Notes under the pieces: model-generated
Seen by the model: only the letters and a program-made list of their open reading frames with translations
Told to the model about the DNA's origin: nothing
Databases searched by the model: none
Made by a program: the position numbers and the translations under genes
Shown here: one piece after another, positions 8,062-16,522 of the stretch
Layout of the letters: the number at the start of each line of letters is the position of its first letter
Position numbering within the stretch: position 1 is the stretch's first letter
NCBI GenBank assembly: GCA_944386495.1
Contig: CALXBE010000003.1
Coordinates: forward strand, 88,415 to 152,414
Source: an uncultured Gemmiger sp.
GTDB lineage: Bacteria > Bacillota > Clostridia > Oscillospirales > Ruminococcaceae
Reading direction: 5' to 3'
Length of the DNA: 64,000 nt

Positions 8062-9432
8062 TTAAGCAAAGAATTTGTCGTAAATGCCGAAGGCGAAGAT
8101 GAAGAGGACGAGGAAAGGCAGTACCCAGGTCAGGTAACCCCGCATCCAGTTCTGAATCTTCAGACCCTTGCCCTGGTTGGTCTCGGTCATATAGTTCTTC
8201 CAGCCCCAGCCGTACCGGGACACACAGAAGAGGAGATAAACCAGGCTGCCCAAAGGCAGGAAAATGTTGCTGACCAGGAAGTCTTCCAGGTCCAGGATGG
8301 CTCCGCCGAAGATGGAGAATCCGTCCCAGGCCCACAGGTTGTATCCCAGCACGCAGGGAACAGCCAGGACCACCAGGAGAACCATGTTGATCCAGCCGGA
8401 CTTCTTACGGCTCCAGCCGGTTAGCTCCATGCCGCAGCAGAGGATGTTCTCAAACACAGCCAGCACGGTGGAGAGGGCTGCAAAAGACATGAACAGGAAG
8501 AAGAGAGCGCCCCACAGCTGACCCAAAGGCATGTTGGCGAAAATGTTGGGCAGGGTCACAAAAATCAGGCTGGGGCCCTGGGTCTGGTCCACATTGTAGG
8601 TGAAGCAGGCGGGGAAAATGATGAGGCCGGCGGTGATGGCCACGAAGGTGTCCAGAATCACCACATTGACAGCCTCGCCCAGCAGGCTCCGCTCCTTGCC
8701 GATGTAGCTGCCGAAGATGGCCATGGCACCGATGCCCAGGCTCAGGGTGAAGAATGCCTGGTTCATGGCACTTACAATGGTGTTGCCCACACCGGTCTCG
8801 GCCATACGGCCAAAGTCAGGCACCAGGTAGAAGGTAAGGCCTTCCTTGGCCCCGTCCATAAACATGCTGTTGACAGCCAGGACCACCATAATGACCAGCA
8901 GGGCGATCATCATCCATTTGGTCACCTTTTCCAGACCGCTCTGGAGACCCCGGATGCAGACCAGGGCGCCGATCAGGGTGACCACCACCATCCAGAAGCC
9001 CATGACCAGAGGCTGAGCCAGCATCTCATTGAAGGTGTTGGAGACCATGGTGGTATCGGCACCGTTGAAGGTGCCTTTCAGCATAAGATAGAAGTAGTGG
9101 AGCATCCAGCCTGCCACGGTGGTGTAGTACATCATGAGCAGGTAGCAGCCGATAAGGGTGATATATCCGTGGATATGCCACTTCTGACCCGGCTTTTCCA
9201 GTGCCTGGTAAGCCTTGACCGGGCTTTTCTGGCTGGCCCGGCCTACTGCAAATTCCATGGTCAGGACGGGCAGGCCCAGGATGACCAGGAAAATCAGGTA
9301 GAACAGCACGAAGGTGCCGCCGCCCCCCTGACCCGCAATGTAGGGGAACTTCCAGACATTTCCGATTCCGATGGCGCAGCCCGCACTCAGGAGAATGAAC
9401 CCCAGGCGGGAGGCCAGTTTCTCTCGTTCCAT
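8062..9432 (-). CDS. Sodium-dependent transporter, NSS/SNF family
   Basis: Inner-membrane symporter of the neurotransmitter:sodium symporter family, which uses the Na+ gradient to import amino acids or related amines. 456 residues with about 11-12 hydrophobic segments, normal for bacterial members. The N-terminus SRLGFILLSAGCAIGIGNVW followed by KFPYIAGQGGGG is the family signature of TM1, with the unwound glycine region that binds Na+ and substrate. AGGA lies about 8 nt before the ATG. A near-consensus promoter and a strong terminator make it monocistronic. Substrate cannot be told from sequence; Trp, Tyr or branched-chain amino acids are possible by family precedent. Confidence 0.92.
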   Translation of the reverse strand: MEREKLASRLGFILLSAGCAIGIGNVWKFPYIAGQGGGGTFVLFYLIFLVILGLPVLTMEFAVGRASQKSPVKAYQALEKPGQKWHIHGYITLIGCYLLMMYYTTVAGWMLHYFYLMLKGTFNGADTTMVSNTFNEMLAQPLVMGFWMVVVTLIGALVCIRGLQSGLEKVTKWMMIALLVIMVVLAVNSMFMDGAKEGLTFYLVPDFGRMAETGVGNTIVSAMNQAFFTLSLGIGAMAIFGSYIGKERSLLGEAVNVVILDTFVAITAGLIIFPACFTYNVDQTQGPSLIFVTLPNIFANMPLGQLWGALFFLFMSFAALSTVLAVFENILCCGMELTGWSRKKSGWINMVLLVVLAVPCVLGYNLWAWDGFSIFGGAILDLEDFLVSNIFLPLGSLVYLLFCVSRYGWGWKNYMTETNQGKGLKIQNWMRGYLTWVLPFLVLFIFAFGIYDKFFA

Positions 9433-9485
9433 TGTTTCGATTCCTCATTTCCTTACTCTTTGTATAGGTTGGCACCTGAGTTCTA

Positions 9486-9514
9486 ATTATACTCAAATTC
9501 TTTAGCGCTGTAAA
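9486..9514 (-). promoter_or_regulatory. Promoter of the NSS transporter
   Basis: Minus strand TTTACA (9509-9514), 17-bp spacer, TATAAT (9486-9491), about 55 bp before the ATG. Confidence 0.7.
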
Positions 9515-9630
9515 GGGGTTTAACCCCCTGCGGAATGTAAAATATACCGCTTATTTTCCCGGCTGCAGCCTTTGGCCTTTCCAAACAGCCTTTGCAATTT
9601 AACCTGTTTTTTTGAATATTTATAATTTAA

Positions 9631-9660
9631 AAAGCAAAAGCGCCGTCCTGACGGGACAGC
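9631..9660 (-). terminator. Terminator after the acidic tail-anchored protein
   Basis: Minus strand GCTGTCC / GGACGGC stem (one G-T pair) with a 5-nt loop followed by CTTTTGCTTTTT, immediately after the stop at 9664. Confidence 0.7.
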
Positions 9661-9663
9661 GTT

Positions 9664-10155
9664 TTAAAAGCTGATGAGATAAATCAGGGCCAGTATCACC
9701 AGTGCAGCGGTGATGCCGATGGCCCAGTACAGCCAAAGGGGCCGGTAGTCCTGGGGCAGGGGAAGATTCTCCTCCTCCAGCTGGATGTCCGGGCGGATCA
9801 GGTCCTCCGGTTCCTCCCAGAGAGGGGCTGTTTCCTTGGCCTCCTCCTGATCCAGGGAATCAAAGTCCACTGTCACATGGACCCGAATCCTCTCGGCCAT
9901 CCGGTCGATCCGCTCCTGGGCCTGGCGCTCCACCATTTCTTCCATGAGGAACTCCTCAATCTCGTTGAGGTATTCGTCCTCCTCAGGCAGGGGTTCCATG
10001 TCCAGGGCCTCTCCGGGCACCTCCAGCGGTTCCTGCTCCGGCAAAGGCGGGGGCGCCAGCTCCTCCTCAGGGGCTTGTTCCCTGCGGAAGGAATAGTCCA
10101 CCGGCAGCTCTGCCAGGGTATCGTCACTGTGTTGGTATTTTCTCCGTTTGGCCAT
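9664..10155 (-). CDS. Acidic tail-anchored hypothetical protein
   Basis: Not recognised. 163 residues: a basic start (MAKRRKY), then a long strongly acidic, proline-containing region of about 120 residues with predicted helical Glu-rich stretches, and one hydrophobic segment at the extreme C-terminus (WLYWAIGITAALVILALIYL). This layout suggests a cytoplasmic domain anchored by a C-terminal helix. It lies 109 bp downstream of another small acidic single-pass protein with the opposite topology (N-terminal helix), and both probably share one promoter. Confidence 0.65.
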   Translation of the reverse strand: MAKRRKYQHSDDTLAELPVDYSFRREQAPEEELAPPPLPEQEPLEVPGEALDMEPLPEEDEYLNEIEEFLMEEMVERQAQERIDRMAERIRVHVTVDFDSLDQEEAKETAPLWEEPEDLIRPDIQLEEENLPLPQDYRPLWLYWAIGITAALVILALIYLISF

Positions 10156-10216
10156 TTTGTCTTTCCCGGGGACAGAATCCTTGTCCGCCCTTCCTTTGGT
10201 TTCGCAGGATCCTGTA

Positions 10217-10251
10217 CCGGGGGACAGCGCTTTTTACAGTCCTGTCCCCGG
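10217..10251 (-). repeat. Inverted repeat between two small membrane-protein genes
   Basis: CCGGGGGACAG (10217-10227) and CTGTCCCCGG (10242-10251) form a 10-bp stem with one bulged G and a 14-nt loop. No T-run follows on either strand, so it is a processing or stability element candidate rather than a terminator. Confidence 0.5.
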
Positions 10252-10264
10252 CGGGTCAGTATCC

Positions 10265-10480
10265 TTATTCCTCGTTTTCTTCTTCCACAGAGAGGATATA
10301 CTCTTCCTCGGCACCGGGCAGGGTGTCGTCCTCTTCCTCCTGGGAATCTGCCTCAAAGAGCAGCTGCTCATACTCAGCCAGCTCCCGCTCCCGCTTCCAG
10401 AGATAGATAGCAAAGGCGGTGAGTGCGCCCACGGCGCAGGCCAGGAAAGCCAGCATAGCGGCAAAAGTGGATTTCTTCAT
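10265..10480 (-). CDS. Small single-pass membrane protein, 71 aa
   Basis: Not recognised. An N-terminal hydrophobic helix (residues 5-27, LAFLACAVGALTAFAIYLW) is followed by a short charged linker and a C-terminal tail dominated by Glu and Asp. AAGGAGG lies about 8 nt before the ATG at 10480. A consensus-like promoter precedes it. Probably co-transcribed with the acidic tail-anchored protein downstream; the shared acidic character hints at a common role, but nothing more can be said. Confidence 0.6.
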   Translation of the reverse strand: MKKSTFAAMLAFLACAVGALTAFAIYLWKRERELAEYEQLLFEADSQEEEDDTLPGAEEEYILSVEEENEE

Positions 10481-10554
10481 GGTAGAGTCCTCCTTGTCGT
10501 TCTCATAGGGGCCGCTGAAGGAAAACAGGTTCCCCGGCCCAACAGTTACGCTTA

Positions 10555-10583
10555 TTATACCCCGCCCTGGGGTAATTTACAAC
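10555..10583 (-). promoter_or_regulatory. Promoter of the two small acidic membrane proteins
   Basis: Minus strand TTGTAA (10578-10583), 17-bp spacer, TATAAT (10555-10560). Confidence 0.65.
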
Positions 10584-10598
10584 CATCTGAGGGTGAAT

Positions 10599-11585
10599 TT
10601 AATAGTTTCGCAACGATTCCTGCAGCTTTTCCAGATGGCGGGCATATTCCGCCCGGACTTCCGGGGGGTTCAGTATCTTGATTTCTCCCCCGAATCCGCA
10701 TACCCAGCCGAAGAACTGCTCGCTGACGGTGACCGGAACGGTAAAATGGAAGGCATCCTCCCCATCCCGCACAAAGGTGGGGCCGGTGCCGAACCGGTCT
10801 ACCATGGGTCCCACCAGCCGCAGGGGTGCGGAAAGGGTGACCTTGGTGGTGTCTCCGCCGAACATATTGAACATCCGGGCCACATACTGGTTGATTTCCT
10901 GGTTGGGGAAGGAATCTGCCTTTTCCGGGGCGACGCTTACCTGAGTCATCTTGTCCACCCGGAAGTTTTTCAGCTGTTCCTCCCCGGTTTTCCGGCCCAC
11001 CATATAGTAGAGCCCGTTTTCATAGGCCAGGGCGGCAGGGCTGCAATGATACTTTTCCTTACGGCGGGGAACCAGTTTTTTGTCCAGGTCCCATTCATTA
11101 TAGATGAACTCCACCTTTTTGCCCTGGTTGATGGCCTGGTGCAGGGTGTCCAGGGCGTACTGGGTGTTCTGGGGGGTCTTGGTCCGCCCGGCCAGCTTGA
11201 CCTGACGGCGCAGGTCCTGGGCATGGTACCGGCTGGTCAGCCCCATGAGTTTATCAATGAGGGTCCGGCTGTGGGTCTCGTTGATGAACTTGCTGCTCTG
11301 GACCGCATCCACCAGCAGTTTCAGCTCATGGAGTTCAAAGGTTCCCTCCGCCAGGTAGTACCCTCCTCCCGGGCCCCGGACCAGCTCGATCTGGTAGCCC
11401 AGGTCCTGAAGGCACTGGATGTCACTGTAAATGCTTTTTCGCTCGGCGGCGATGTTGTTTTCCTCCAGCCTCTGCAAAAGCCGGGGAACGCTCAGGGGAT
11501 GTTCCTGGTCCGACTCCCGGGTCAAAATTTCCAGCAGCACCAGGATTTTGGCCTTCTGGCTTTCCCGTCTGGCCATGGCACTCAT
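10599..11585 (-). CDS. WYL-domain transcriptional regulator (YafY type)
   Basis: 328-residue DNA-binding regulator. The N-terminal 80 residues form a DeoR-like winged helix-turn-helix (SIYSDIQCLQDLGYQIELVR, then a GGYYLAEG wing). The central 150-240 region is a WYL domain, a ligand- or nucleic-acid-sensing fold, and a WCX-type C-terminus follows with FGWVCGFGGEIKILNP. It is the last gene of the shikimate operon, 6 bp after tyrA, so it is likely co-expressed with it and could be its autoregulator; that is inference from position only. WYL regulators are also common near defence systems, but none is present here. Confidence 0.85.
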   Translation of the reverse strand: MSAMARRESQKAKILVLLEILTRESDQEHPLSVPRLLQRLEENNIAAERKSIYSDIQCLQDLGYQIELVRGPGGGYYLAEGTFELHELKLLVDAVQSSKFINETHSRTLIDKLMGLTSRYHAQDLRRQVKLAGRTKTPQNTQYALDTLHQAINQGKKVEFIYNEWDLDKKLVPRRKEKYHCSPAALAYENGLYYMVGRKTGEEQLKNFRVDKMTQVSVAPEKADSFPNQEINQYVARMFNMFGGDTTKVTLSAPLRLVGPMVDRFGTGPTFVRDGEDAFHFTVPVTVSEQFFGWVCGFGGEIKILNPPEVRAEYARHLEKLQESLRNY

Positions 11586-11591
11586 CCTTTC

Positions 11592-12446
11592 TCAGTGTTG
11601 GTCAAAAGCGGTCCGCCGCCGGGTGGACAGCCGGAACATCTCCTCCAAATGTTCCCGGTCCCCCGTCAGCAAGGCCTGTTTCATTTCCTGCAACGCAGTG
11701 TCAAACTGGTCAATTTCCGCAATCAGGTTTTCCTTGTTCCACAAAAACAGCTCCGCCCACATTTTTTCATTGATTTTGGCGATCCGGGTCAGGTCCCGGA
11801 AGCTGTCTCCCGTATACTCTGCCAGCCGGGTATTGTCGCTGGCGCACATAAGGCTCACCGCAATGGCATGGCAAAGCTGGCTCACATAGCCGATCATGGC
11901 ATCGTGTTCTTCCAGGCTCAGGCAGGTGATCCGGGCAAAGCCCAGAGTCTGGGCCAGGCTGCGGCACCATTCTATCCCCCGGGGGGTGTTCTTTTGGGTA
12001 GGGGTGATGATAAAGTTGGCCCCGGAAAATTCCACCCGGGCGGAGTTTTCCACTCCGCTCACCTCTTTGCCTGCCATGGGATGGCTGGGGATAAACTCCA
12101 CCTCCGGGGGCAGGATGGCCTGGATAGGCTCCACCAGCCCCTTTTTCACCCCCGAAACATCGGTAAAAATCAGGCCGGGACGGAAATATTTTCCGTACTG
12201 CCCCACCCACTGTTCCAGGGCGGTGGGGTAAAGGCCGAACACAATATGGTCGGCCTGGGAAATCATCTCCTCAAAGTTTTCCCGGGCTCCGGCGGCAATG
12301 TACCCGTGGGCCAAAGCCCAGTCCAGACTTTCCTGGTTGGTGTCAATGGCCAGCACCCGGACCCCGGCCCGGGTCAGTTCCAAGGCGTACTTGCCTCCCA
12401 GCAGACCCAGGCCCACAATTAAGTAGGTTTTGGAAGGGTCAATCAT
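11592..12446 (-). CDS. tyrA: Prephenate dehydrogenase TyrA
   Basis: Oxidatively decarboxylates prephenate to 4-hydroxyphenylpyruvate, the committed tyrosine step. 284 residues; N-terminal Rossmann loop VGLGLLGGKYALEL, then VFGLYPTALEQW and FIPSHPMAGKEVSGVENS, which carries the family's substrate-binding His and the HPMAG motif. No fused chorismate mutase or ACT domain: the mutase activity is supplied by PheA in the same operon. It overlaps the end of aroA by 8 bp, indicating translational coupling. Cofactor preference (NAD or NADP) is not evident. Confidence 0.93.
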   Translation of the reverse strand: MIDPSKTYLIVGLGLLGGKYALELTRAGVRVLAIDTNQESLDWALAHGYIAAGARENFEEMISQADHIVFGLYPTALEQWVGQYGKYFRPGLIFTDVSGVKKGLVEPIQAILPPEVEFIPSHPMAGKEVSGVENSARVEFSGANFIITPTQKNTPRGIEWCRSLAQTLGFARITCLSLEEHDAMIGYVSQLCHAIAVSLMCASDNTRLAEYTGDSFRDLTRIAKINEKMWAELFLWNKENLIAEIDQFDTALQEMKQALLTGDREHLEEMFRLSTRRRTAFDQH

Positions 12447-13719
12447 CCAGGACCTCCACCTTTCCTCCCACCGAACGGATGGCGCTGAAGAAACCGGGCC
12501 AGCTCTTGTTCACTGCCTGGGCCCCCTGAATTTCTCCCTGGAACCCGGCCCCCAGCAGGGCCACGGTGAGGGCCATGACGATACGGTGGTCATTATGTCC
12601 CTTGAGAGGACGGGAGGGAGGCTGCATGCCGCCCCCTTCGATTTCAATGGTGTCCCCCACGCACTGAATATGGACCCCCATTTTAGCCATCTCATGCTGC
12701 ATGGTGGCAATTCGGTCGCTTTCCTTGATTCGCAGCCGTCCTGCATTGAGGATGGTGGTCCGGCCCGCACAGAAGGCAGCCAGCACCATAAGGATGGGCC
12801 CCAGGTCGGGGCAGTCGGCCAGGTCCACCGGGGTGACGGGGGCGATCAGGTGGGAATACCCAAAGCAGTAGGCCCCGTCCTCCTTCTTCATCCGGCATCC
12901 GCACCGGCGGAGGAACTTGGCAATGACCTTGTCTCCCTGGGCGCTGGCAGGGTCCAGCCCTTCCAGCCGCACATCTCCCCGCAGGGCTCCCAGCACCGCC
13001 ATGAAAGCGGCGTTGGACCAGTCCCCCTCCACCATCACTTTCCGGGCGTGGTACTGCTGGCGGCCGGGGACCACCAGGGTATACTCGTCCTCCCAGCCGG
13101 CCTCCACCCCGAAGGTGTTCAGGGCGGAAAGGGTCAGGTCGATGTAGTTCCGGCTTTCCACCGGAGGTTCAATATGGATGGTACTGTTCCCGCCCAGCAG
13201 GGGCAGGGTGAAGAGCAGACCACTGATAAACTGGCTGGACACATTCCCCGGCAGGGTGTATTCCCCGGGGGTGAGCCGCCCGCTGATGGTGATACCTTCC
13301 TCCCCGTGGACAAACTGAAGGCCCCGGGCCTCGAACAGGCTCCGGTACACATCCTGAGGGCGCTCCATCAGGCGGCCTGCCCCGGTCAGGGTGACCGCAT
13401 GGTCGGTAAGGCTGAAAAGGGGCAGGCAGAACCGGAGGGTACTGCCGCTCTCCCCACAGAAAACGGGAGCGTCGGGCAGGGCGATCTGTCCGCCGCAGCC
13501 GGTGACCCGGAGCACTCCGGCCCCTTCCTTCCGGACCTTGGCCCCCATGGCGGTAATGCAGCCGATGGTGGCCTTGATGTCCTCGCTGTACTCCAGGTGT
13601 TCGATGACTGAATCCCCCTGGGCCAAAGCGGCACAGATCAGCAGCCGGTGCCCGGCGCTTTTGCTGGGGGGTGCTGTGATCCTGCCGTCAATATAACTGG
13701 GTGATACCTTTATATTCAC
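12439..13719 (-). CDS. aroA: 3-phosphoshikimate 1-carboxyvinyltransferase (EPSP synthase) AroA
   Basis: Sixth shikimate step: PEP plus shikimate-3-phosphate gives EPSP. 426 residues, normal. Visible are the N-terminal PPSKSAGHRLL (PEP and shikimate-phosphate binding Lys/Ser/Arg), SGSTLRFCLP in place of the class I GNAGTAMRP, and KESDRI near the C-terminus. The SGSTLRF form is typical of class II, glyphosate-tolerant type enzymes; tolerance itself is inference. Translation starts at a GTG at 13719 preceded by AGGGAG. It lies 34 bp after aroF and overlaps tyrA. Confidence 0.95.
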   Translation of the reverse strand: MNIKVSPSYIDGRITAPPSKSAGHRLLICAALAQGDSVIEHLEYSEDIKATIGCITAMGAKVRKEGAGVLRVTGCGGQIALPDAPVFCGESGSTLRFCLPLFSLTDHAVTLTGAGRLMERPQDVYRSLFEARGLQFVHGEEGITISGRLTPGEYTLPGNVSSQFISGLLFTLPLLGGNSTIHIEPPVESRNYIDLTLSALNTFGVEAGWEDEYTLVVPGRQQYHARKVMVEGDWSNAAFMAVLGALRGDVRLEGLDPASAQGDKVIAKFLRRCGCRMKKEDGAYCFGYSHLIAPVTPVDLADCPDLGPILMVLAAFCAGRTTILNAGRLRIKESDRIATMQHEMAKMGVHIQCVGDTIEIEGGGMQPPSRPLKGHNDHRIVMALTVALLGAGFQGEIQGAQAVNKSWPGFFSAIRSVGGKVEVLDD

Positions 13720-13753
13720 CGTAATCTCCCTCGATTTCCGTTACAATAATGGG

Positions 13754-14770
13754 TTACATTTCCCGGCCGATGGCGGCAGCCACCTTCCGGCACTTGGATA
13801 CCATCTCGGCAAACTTGTCAGGTTTCAGGCACTGAGCGCCGTCGCTCCAGGCGCACTGGGGATTGTCATGGACCTCCACTTCCAGGCCGTCGGCACCGGC
13901 GGCGATGGCGGCCAGAGCCATGGTCTCCACATACTTGAAGTTGCCGGTGGCGTGGCTGGGGTCAATGATAATGGGCAGGTGGGTCTTTTCCTTGATGACC
14001 GGAATGGCGGACAGGTCCAGGGTGTTCCGGGTAGCGGTCTCAAAGGTGCGGATTCCCCGCTCGCAGAGGATGACCTGCTCGTTGCCCCCGGCCATGATGT
14101 ACTCGGCGGACATGATCCACTCCTCGATGGTGTTGGCCAGGCCCCGCTTGAGAAGCACCGGCTTGTTCATCTTGCCCACAGCCTTGAGGAGCTGGAAGTT
14201 CTGCATATTCCGGGCGCCGATCTGGACAATGTCCACATAGGCCTCGAACTCGGGGATATGCACCTCATCCATCAGCTCGCTGACAATGGGCATGCCGGTC
14301 TCGGTGCGGGCCTTGACCATGTCCAGGATGCCCTCGGTGCCCAGGCCCTGGAAAGAATAGGGGCTGGTCCGGGGCTTGTAAGCGCCGCCCCGCAGGAAGT
14401 TAGCGCCGCCCTCTTTTACGGCACGGGCCAGCTTGAGGGTGTGTTCCTCTCCCTCAATGCTGCAGGGGCCGGCCATGACCACAATGGGGTTGTTTCCGCC
14501 GATTTTGATCCCCCGCACATCAATGACGGTGTCCTGGGGATGGAACAGCCGGTTGGCCCGCTTGTAGGGGGCGGACACACGGGTGACATTCTCCACCCAG
14601 GGATTGGCCAGCACATCCTTCTCAGCGATTTTGGTGGTGTCGCCTACCAGGCCGAAGACATTGTAATCCGTGCCCCGGATGATGGTGACCGACAGGCCCT
14701 GCTTTTCGAAGTTGTCTACGATACGGTCCAGTTCCACCTGAGGGGTGCCTTTTTTGGTTGAAATAATCAT
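13754..14770 (-). CDS. aroF: 3-deoxy-7-phosphoheptulonate (DAHP) synthase, type I-beta
   Basis: First shikimate step: PEP plus erythrose-4-phosphate gives DAHP. 338 residues with an N-terminal ferredoxin-like regulatory domain (1-70, ending FGLVGDTTKI), as in the Thermotoga enzyme, followed by the barrel with VVMAGPCSIE, LRGGAYKPRTSPYSFQG and IIDPSHATG metal and substrate motifs. The added domain usually confers feedback inhibition by Phe or Tyr, matching an operon that also carries pheA and tyrA. Sits between aroQ and aroA. Confidence 0.95.
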   Translation of the reverse strand: MIISTKKGTPQVELDRIVDNFEKQGLSVTIIRGTDYNVFGLVGDTTKIAEKDVLANPWVENVTRVSAPYKRANRLFHPQDTVIDVRGIKIGGNNPIVVMAGPCSIEGEEHTLKLARAVKEGGANFLRGGAYKPRTSPYSFQGLGTEGILDMVKARTETGMPIVSELMDEVHIPEFEAYVDIVQIGARNMQNFQLLKAVGKMNKPVLLKRGLANTIEEWIMSAEYIMAGGNEQVILCERGIRTFETATRNTLDLSAIPVIKEKTHLPIIIDPSHATGNFKYVETMALAAIAAGADGLEVEVHDNPQCAWSDGAQCLKPDKFAEMVSKCRKVAAAIGREM

Positions 14771-14818
14771 GGGTTTCCTTCTCTCCTTTGGTATTGGTTT
14801 ATGACCGGAATCCGGCTC

Positions 14819-15262
14819 TTATTGTTTTTCTTTGGTGATGTACTCCTGCAAAAAGCGGCAGGCGTTGAGGTATCCGGCCACACCCTGGCCGATGAAGTGG
14901 CCCTGGCAGGCCATTCCCGCATAGCTTATTTTCCGGAATTCCTCCCGCTGGCTGATGTCAGTGATATGGACTTCCGCCGCCGGGAGTTTTACCGCCTTGA
15001 GGGCGTCCAGAATGGCAATGCTGGTGTGGGTGTAAGCCCCCGGATTGAGGACAAGGCCGTCTACCCGGCCCAGGGCCTGCTGGATGGCATCCACCAGGTC
15101 CCCTTCGTGGTTGGACTGGTAGAACTCCACCTGGATGCCCAGTTCCCGGCAGCCCTCCTCAATGTAATTGCAGACCCCTTTATAGTCCAGGGTCCCGTAA
15201 AGGCCCGGCTCCCGCACCCCCAGAAGGTTCAGGTTGGGGCCGTTGATGACTAACAGTTTCAT
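14819..15262 (-). CDS. aroQ: 3-dehydroquinate dehydratase, type II
   Basis: Third shikimate step, dehydration of 3-dehydroquinate, in the dodecameric type II form. 147 residues. Signatures: NGPNLNLLGVREPGLYG (with the catalytic Tyr on the mobile loop), NPGAYTHTS and EVHITDISQREEFR. Lies 15 bp after aroEK and 48 bp before aroF in the operon. Confidence 0.96.
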   Translation of the reverse strand: MKLLVINGPNLNLLGVREPGLYGTLDYKGVCNYIEEGCRELGIQVEFYQSNHEGDLVDAIQQALGRVDGLVLNPGAYTHTSIAILDALKAVKLPAAEVHITDISQREEFRKISYAGMACQGHFIGQGVAGYLNACRFLQEYITKEKQ

Positions 15263-15277
15263 ATTCCATCTTTCCTT

Positions 15278-16522
15278 TCAGAACAGACTGCGGCAAAGTT
15301 CCAGCGCCTGGGCCAGGACCTGGTCCAGACCTCCCTGGTTATCCAGAATCCCGTCTGCCGCTCCTCGGTAAAGGGGGGTGCGCTGCTCTTCCATCTGAGC
15401 CAGCACCTCCGGGCTTTTGCTCAAAGGCCGGTAGCCCCCCACCGACAGCTGGTCCAGGGGACGGCGAATCCAGATGACCGGGCCGTTCTGCCGCAGAAGA
15501 GGAATGTTCTCCTCCCGGGTGACGATTCCGCCCCCGGTGCTGATGACCTGGTTCTGGCCTTTGGTCACCCGGGCAGTCACCTGGGTCTCCAGGGCCCGGA
15601 AGGCGTCCTCCCCTCCCTGGGCAAAAATCTCGGGGATGGGTTTTCCCGCTTCCTTCTCGATTTCATCGTCCAGGTCCACAAAGGTTTTTCCCAAAGCCTT
15701 TGCCAGTCGGTGGCCGATGGTGGACTTTCCGCAGCTGGGCATTCCCACCAGGGAGACATTGCACAGTTCTCCCCGCAGCCGGGAGACGGTCCGGGGGATG
15801 ATGTCCGGGTCCAGCTCCTTATCCATAAACAGCTGGGCGGCGTAGACCGCCTGGGCCACCAGCATCTCAAAGCCCCCCACTGCGGTGATGCCCCGCTTCT
15901 GGGCTTCCAGCACCAGTCTGGTGGAGAAGGGGTTATAGACACAGTCCGCCACCCCTTCCAGTTTCTCCATCCGGGAAATATCCAGCAGGCAGCTGCCGTT
16001 GTCCGGATACATGCCCGCAGGGGAAGCGTTGAGGATGACCTGCACATCGGTGCGCTGAGCAGCCTGGTCATAGGTGAGTATTCCCTCTCCGCCCCGGCGG
16101 CCTGCGGTAAGGATCTCCCGGGCCTGTCGGTCCTTGCAGACGGCGGTGAGGGTGTTGTGGGTGGCGCCGCTTCCCAGAATCAGGACCACCTTTTCTTTCA
16201 GGTCTATTCCGTGGGCATCCAGCAGGTAGCAGAATCCGGAGTAATCGGTGTTGTACCCGTAAAGGTTTCCCTCCCGGTTGACCAGGCAGTTCACCGCCCC
16301 AATGGCTGCCGCCTGGGGAGCCACCCAATGGCAGTAGGGGATGACCAGTTTTTTATAGGGGATGGTCACATTGATTCCCCGGAATTCCCGTTTTTCCAGG
16401 AACTCCCGGGCCTGGGCCTCAGTGGGAAGGGGAACCAGCTGATAGTCGTACCCTCCCACCAGTTCATGGATGGGTTTGGAGAAGCTGTGACCCAGCTTTC
16501 CCCCGATCAGTCCATATTCCAT
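15278..16522 (-). CDS. aroE: Fused shikimate dehydrogenase / shikimate kinase (AroE-AroK)
   Basis: A single 414-residue chain doing steps four and five of the pathway. Residues 1-250 are AroE: substrate pocket GGKLGHSFSKPIH, catalytic lysine in NVTIPYKKL, NTDYSGF, and the NADP loop LILGSGATHNT, where the usual GAGG is GSGA. Residues 255-414 are AroK: P-loop GMPSCGKST (260-268), DLDDEIEKEAG, and STGGGIVTREEN. The order dehydrogenase-kinase would allow channelling of shikimate. It overlaps the end of aroC by 16 bp. AroE-AroK fusions are known in some Clostridia, so this is uncommon rather than new. Confidence 0.95.
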   Translation of the reverse strand: MEYGLIGGKLGHSFSKPIHELVGGYDYQLVPLPTEAQAREFLEKREFRGINVTIPYKKLVIPYCHWVAPQAAAIGAVNCLVNREGNLYGYNTDYSGFCYLLDAHGIDLKEKVVLILGSGATHNTLTAVCKDRQAREILTAGRRGGEGILTYDQAAQRTDVQVILNASPAGMYPDNGSCLLDISRMEKLEGVADCVYNPFSTRLVLEAQKRGITAVGGFEMLVAQAVYAAQLFMDKELDPDIIPRTVSRLRGELCNVSLVGMPSCGKSTIGHRLAKALGKTFVDLDDEIEKEAGKPIPEIFAQGGEDAFRALETQVTARVTKGQNQVISTGGGIVTREENIPLLRQNGPVIWIRRPLDQLSVGGYRPLSKSPEVLAQMEEQRTPLYRGAADGILDNQGGLDQVLAQALELCRSLF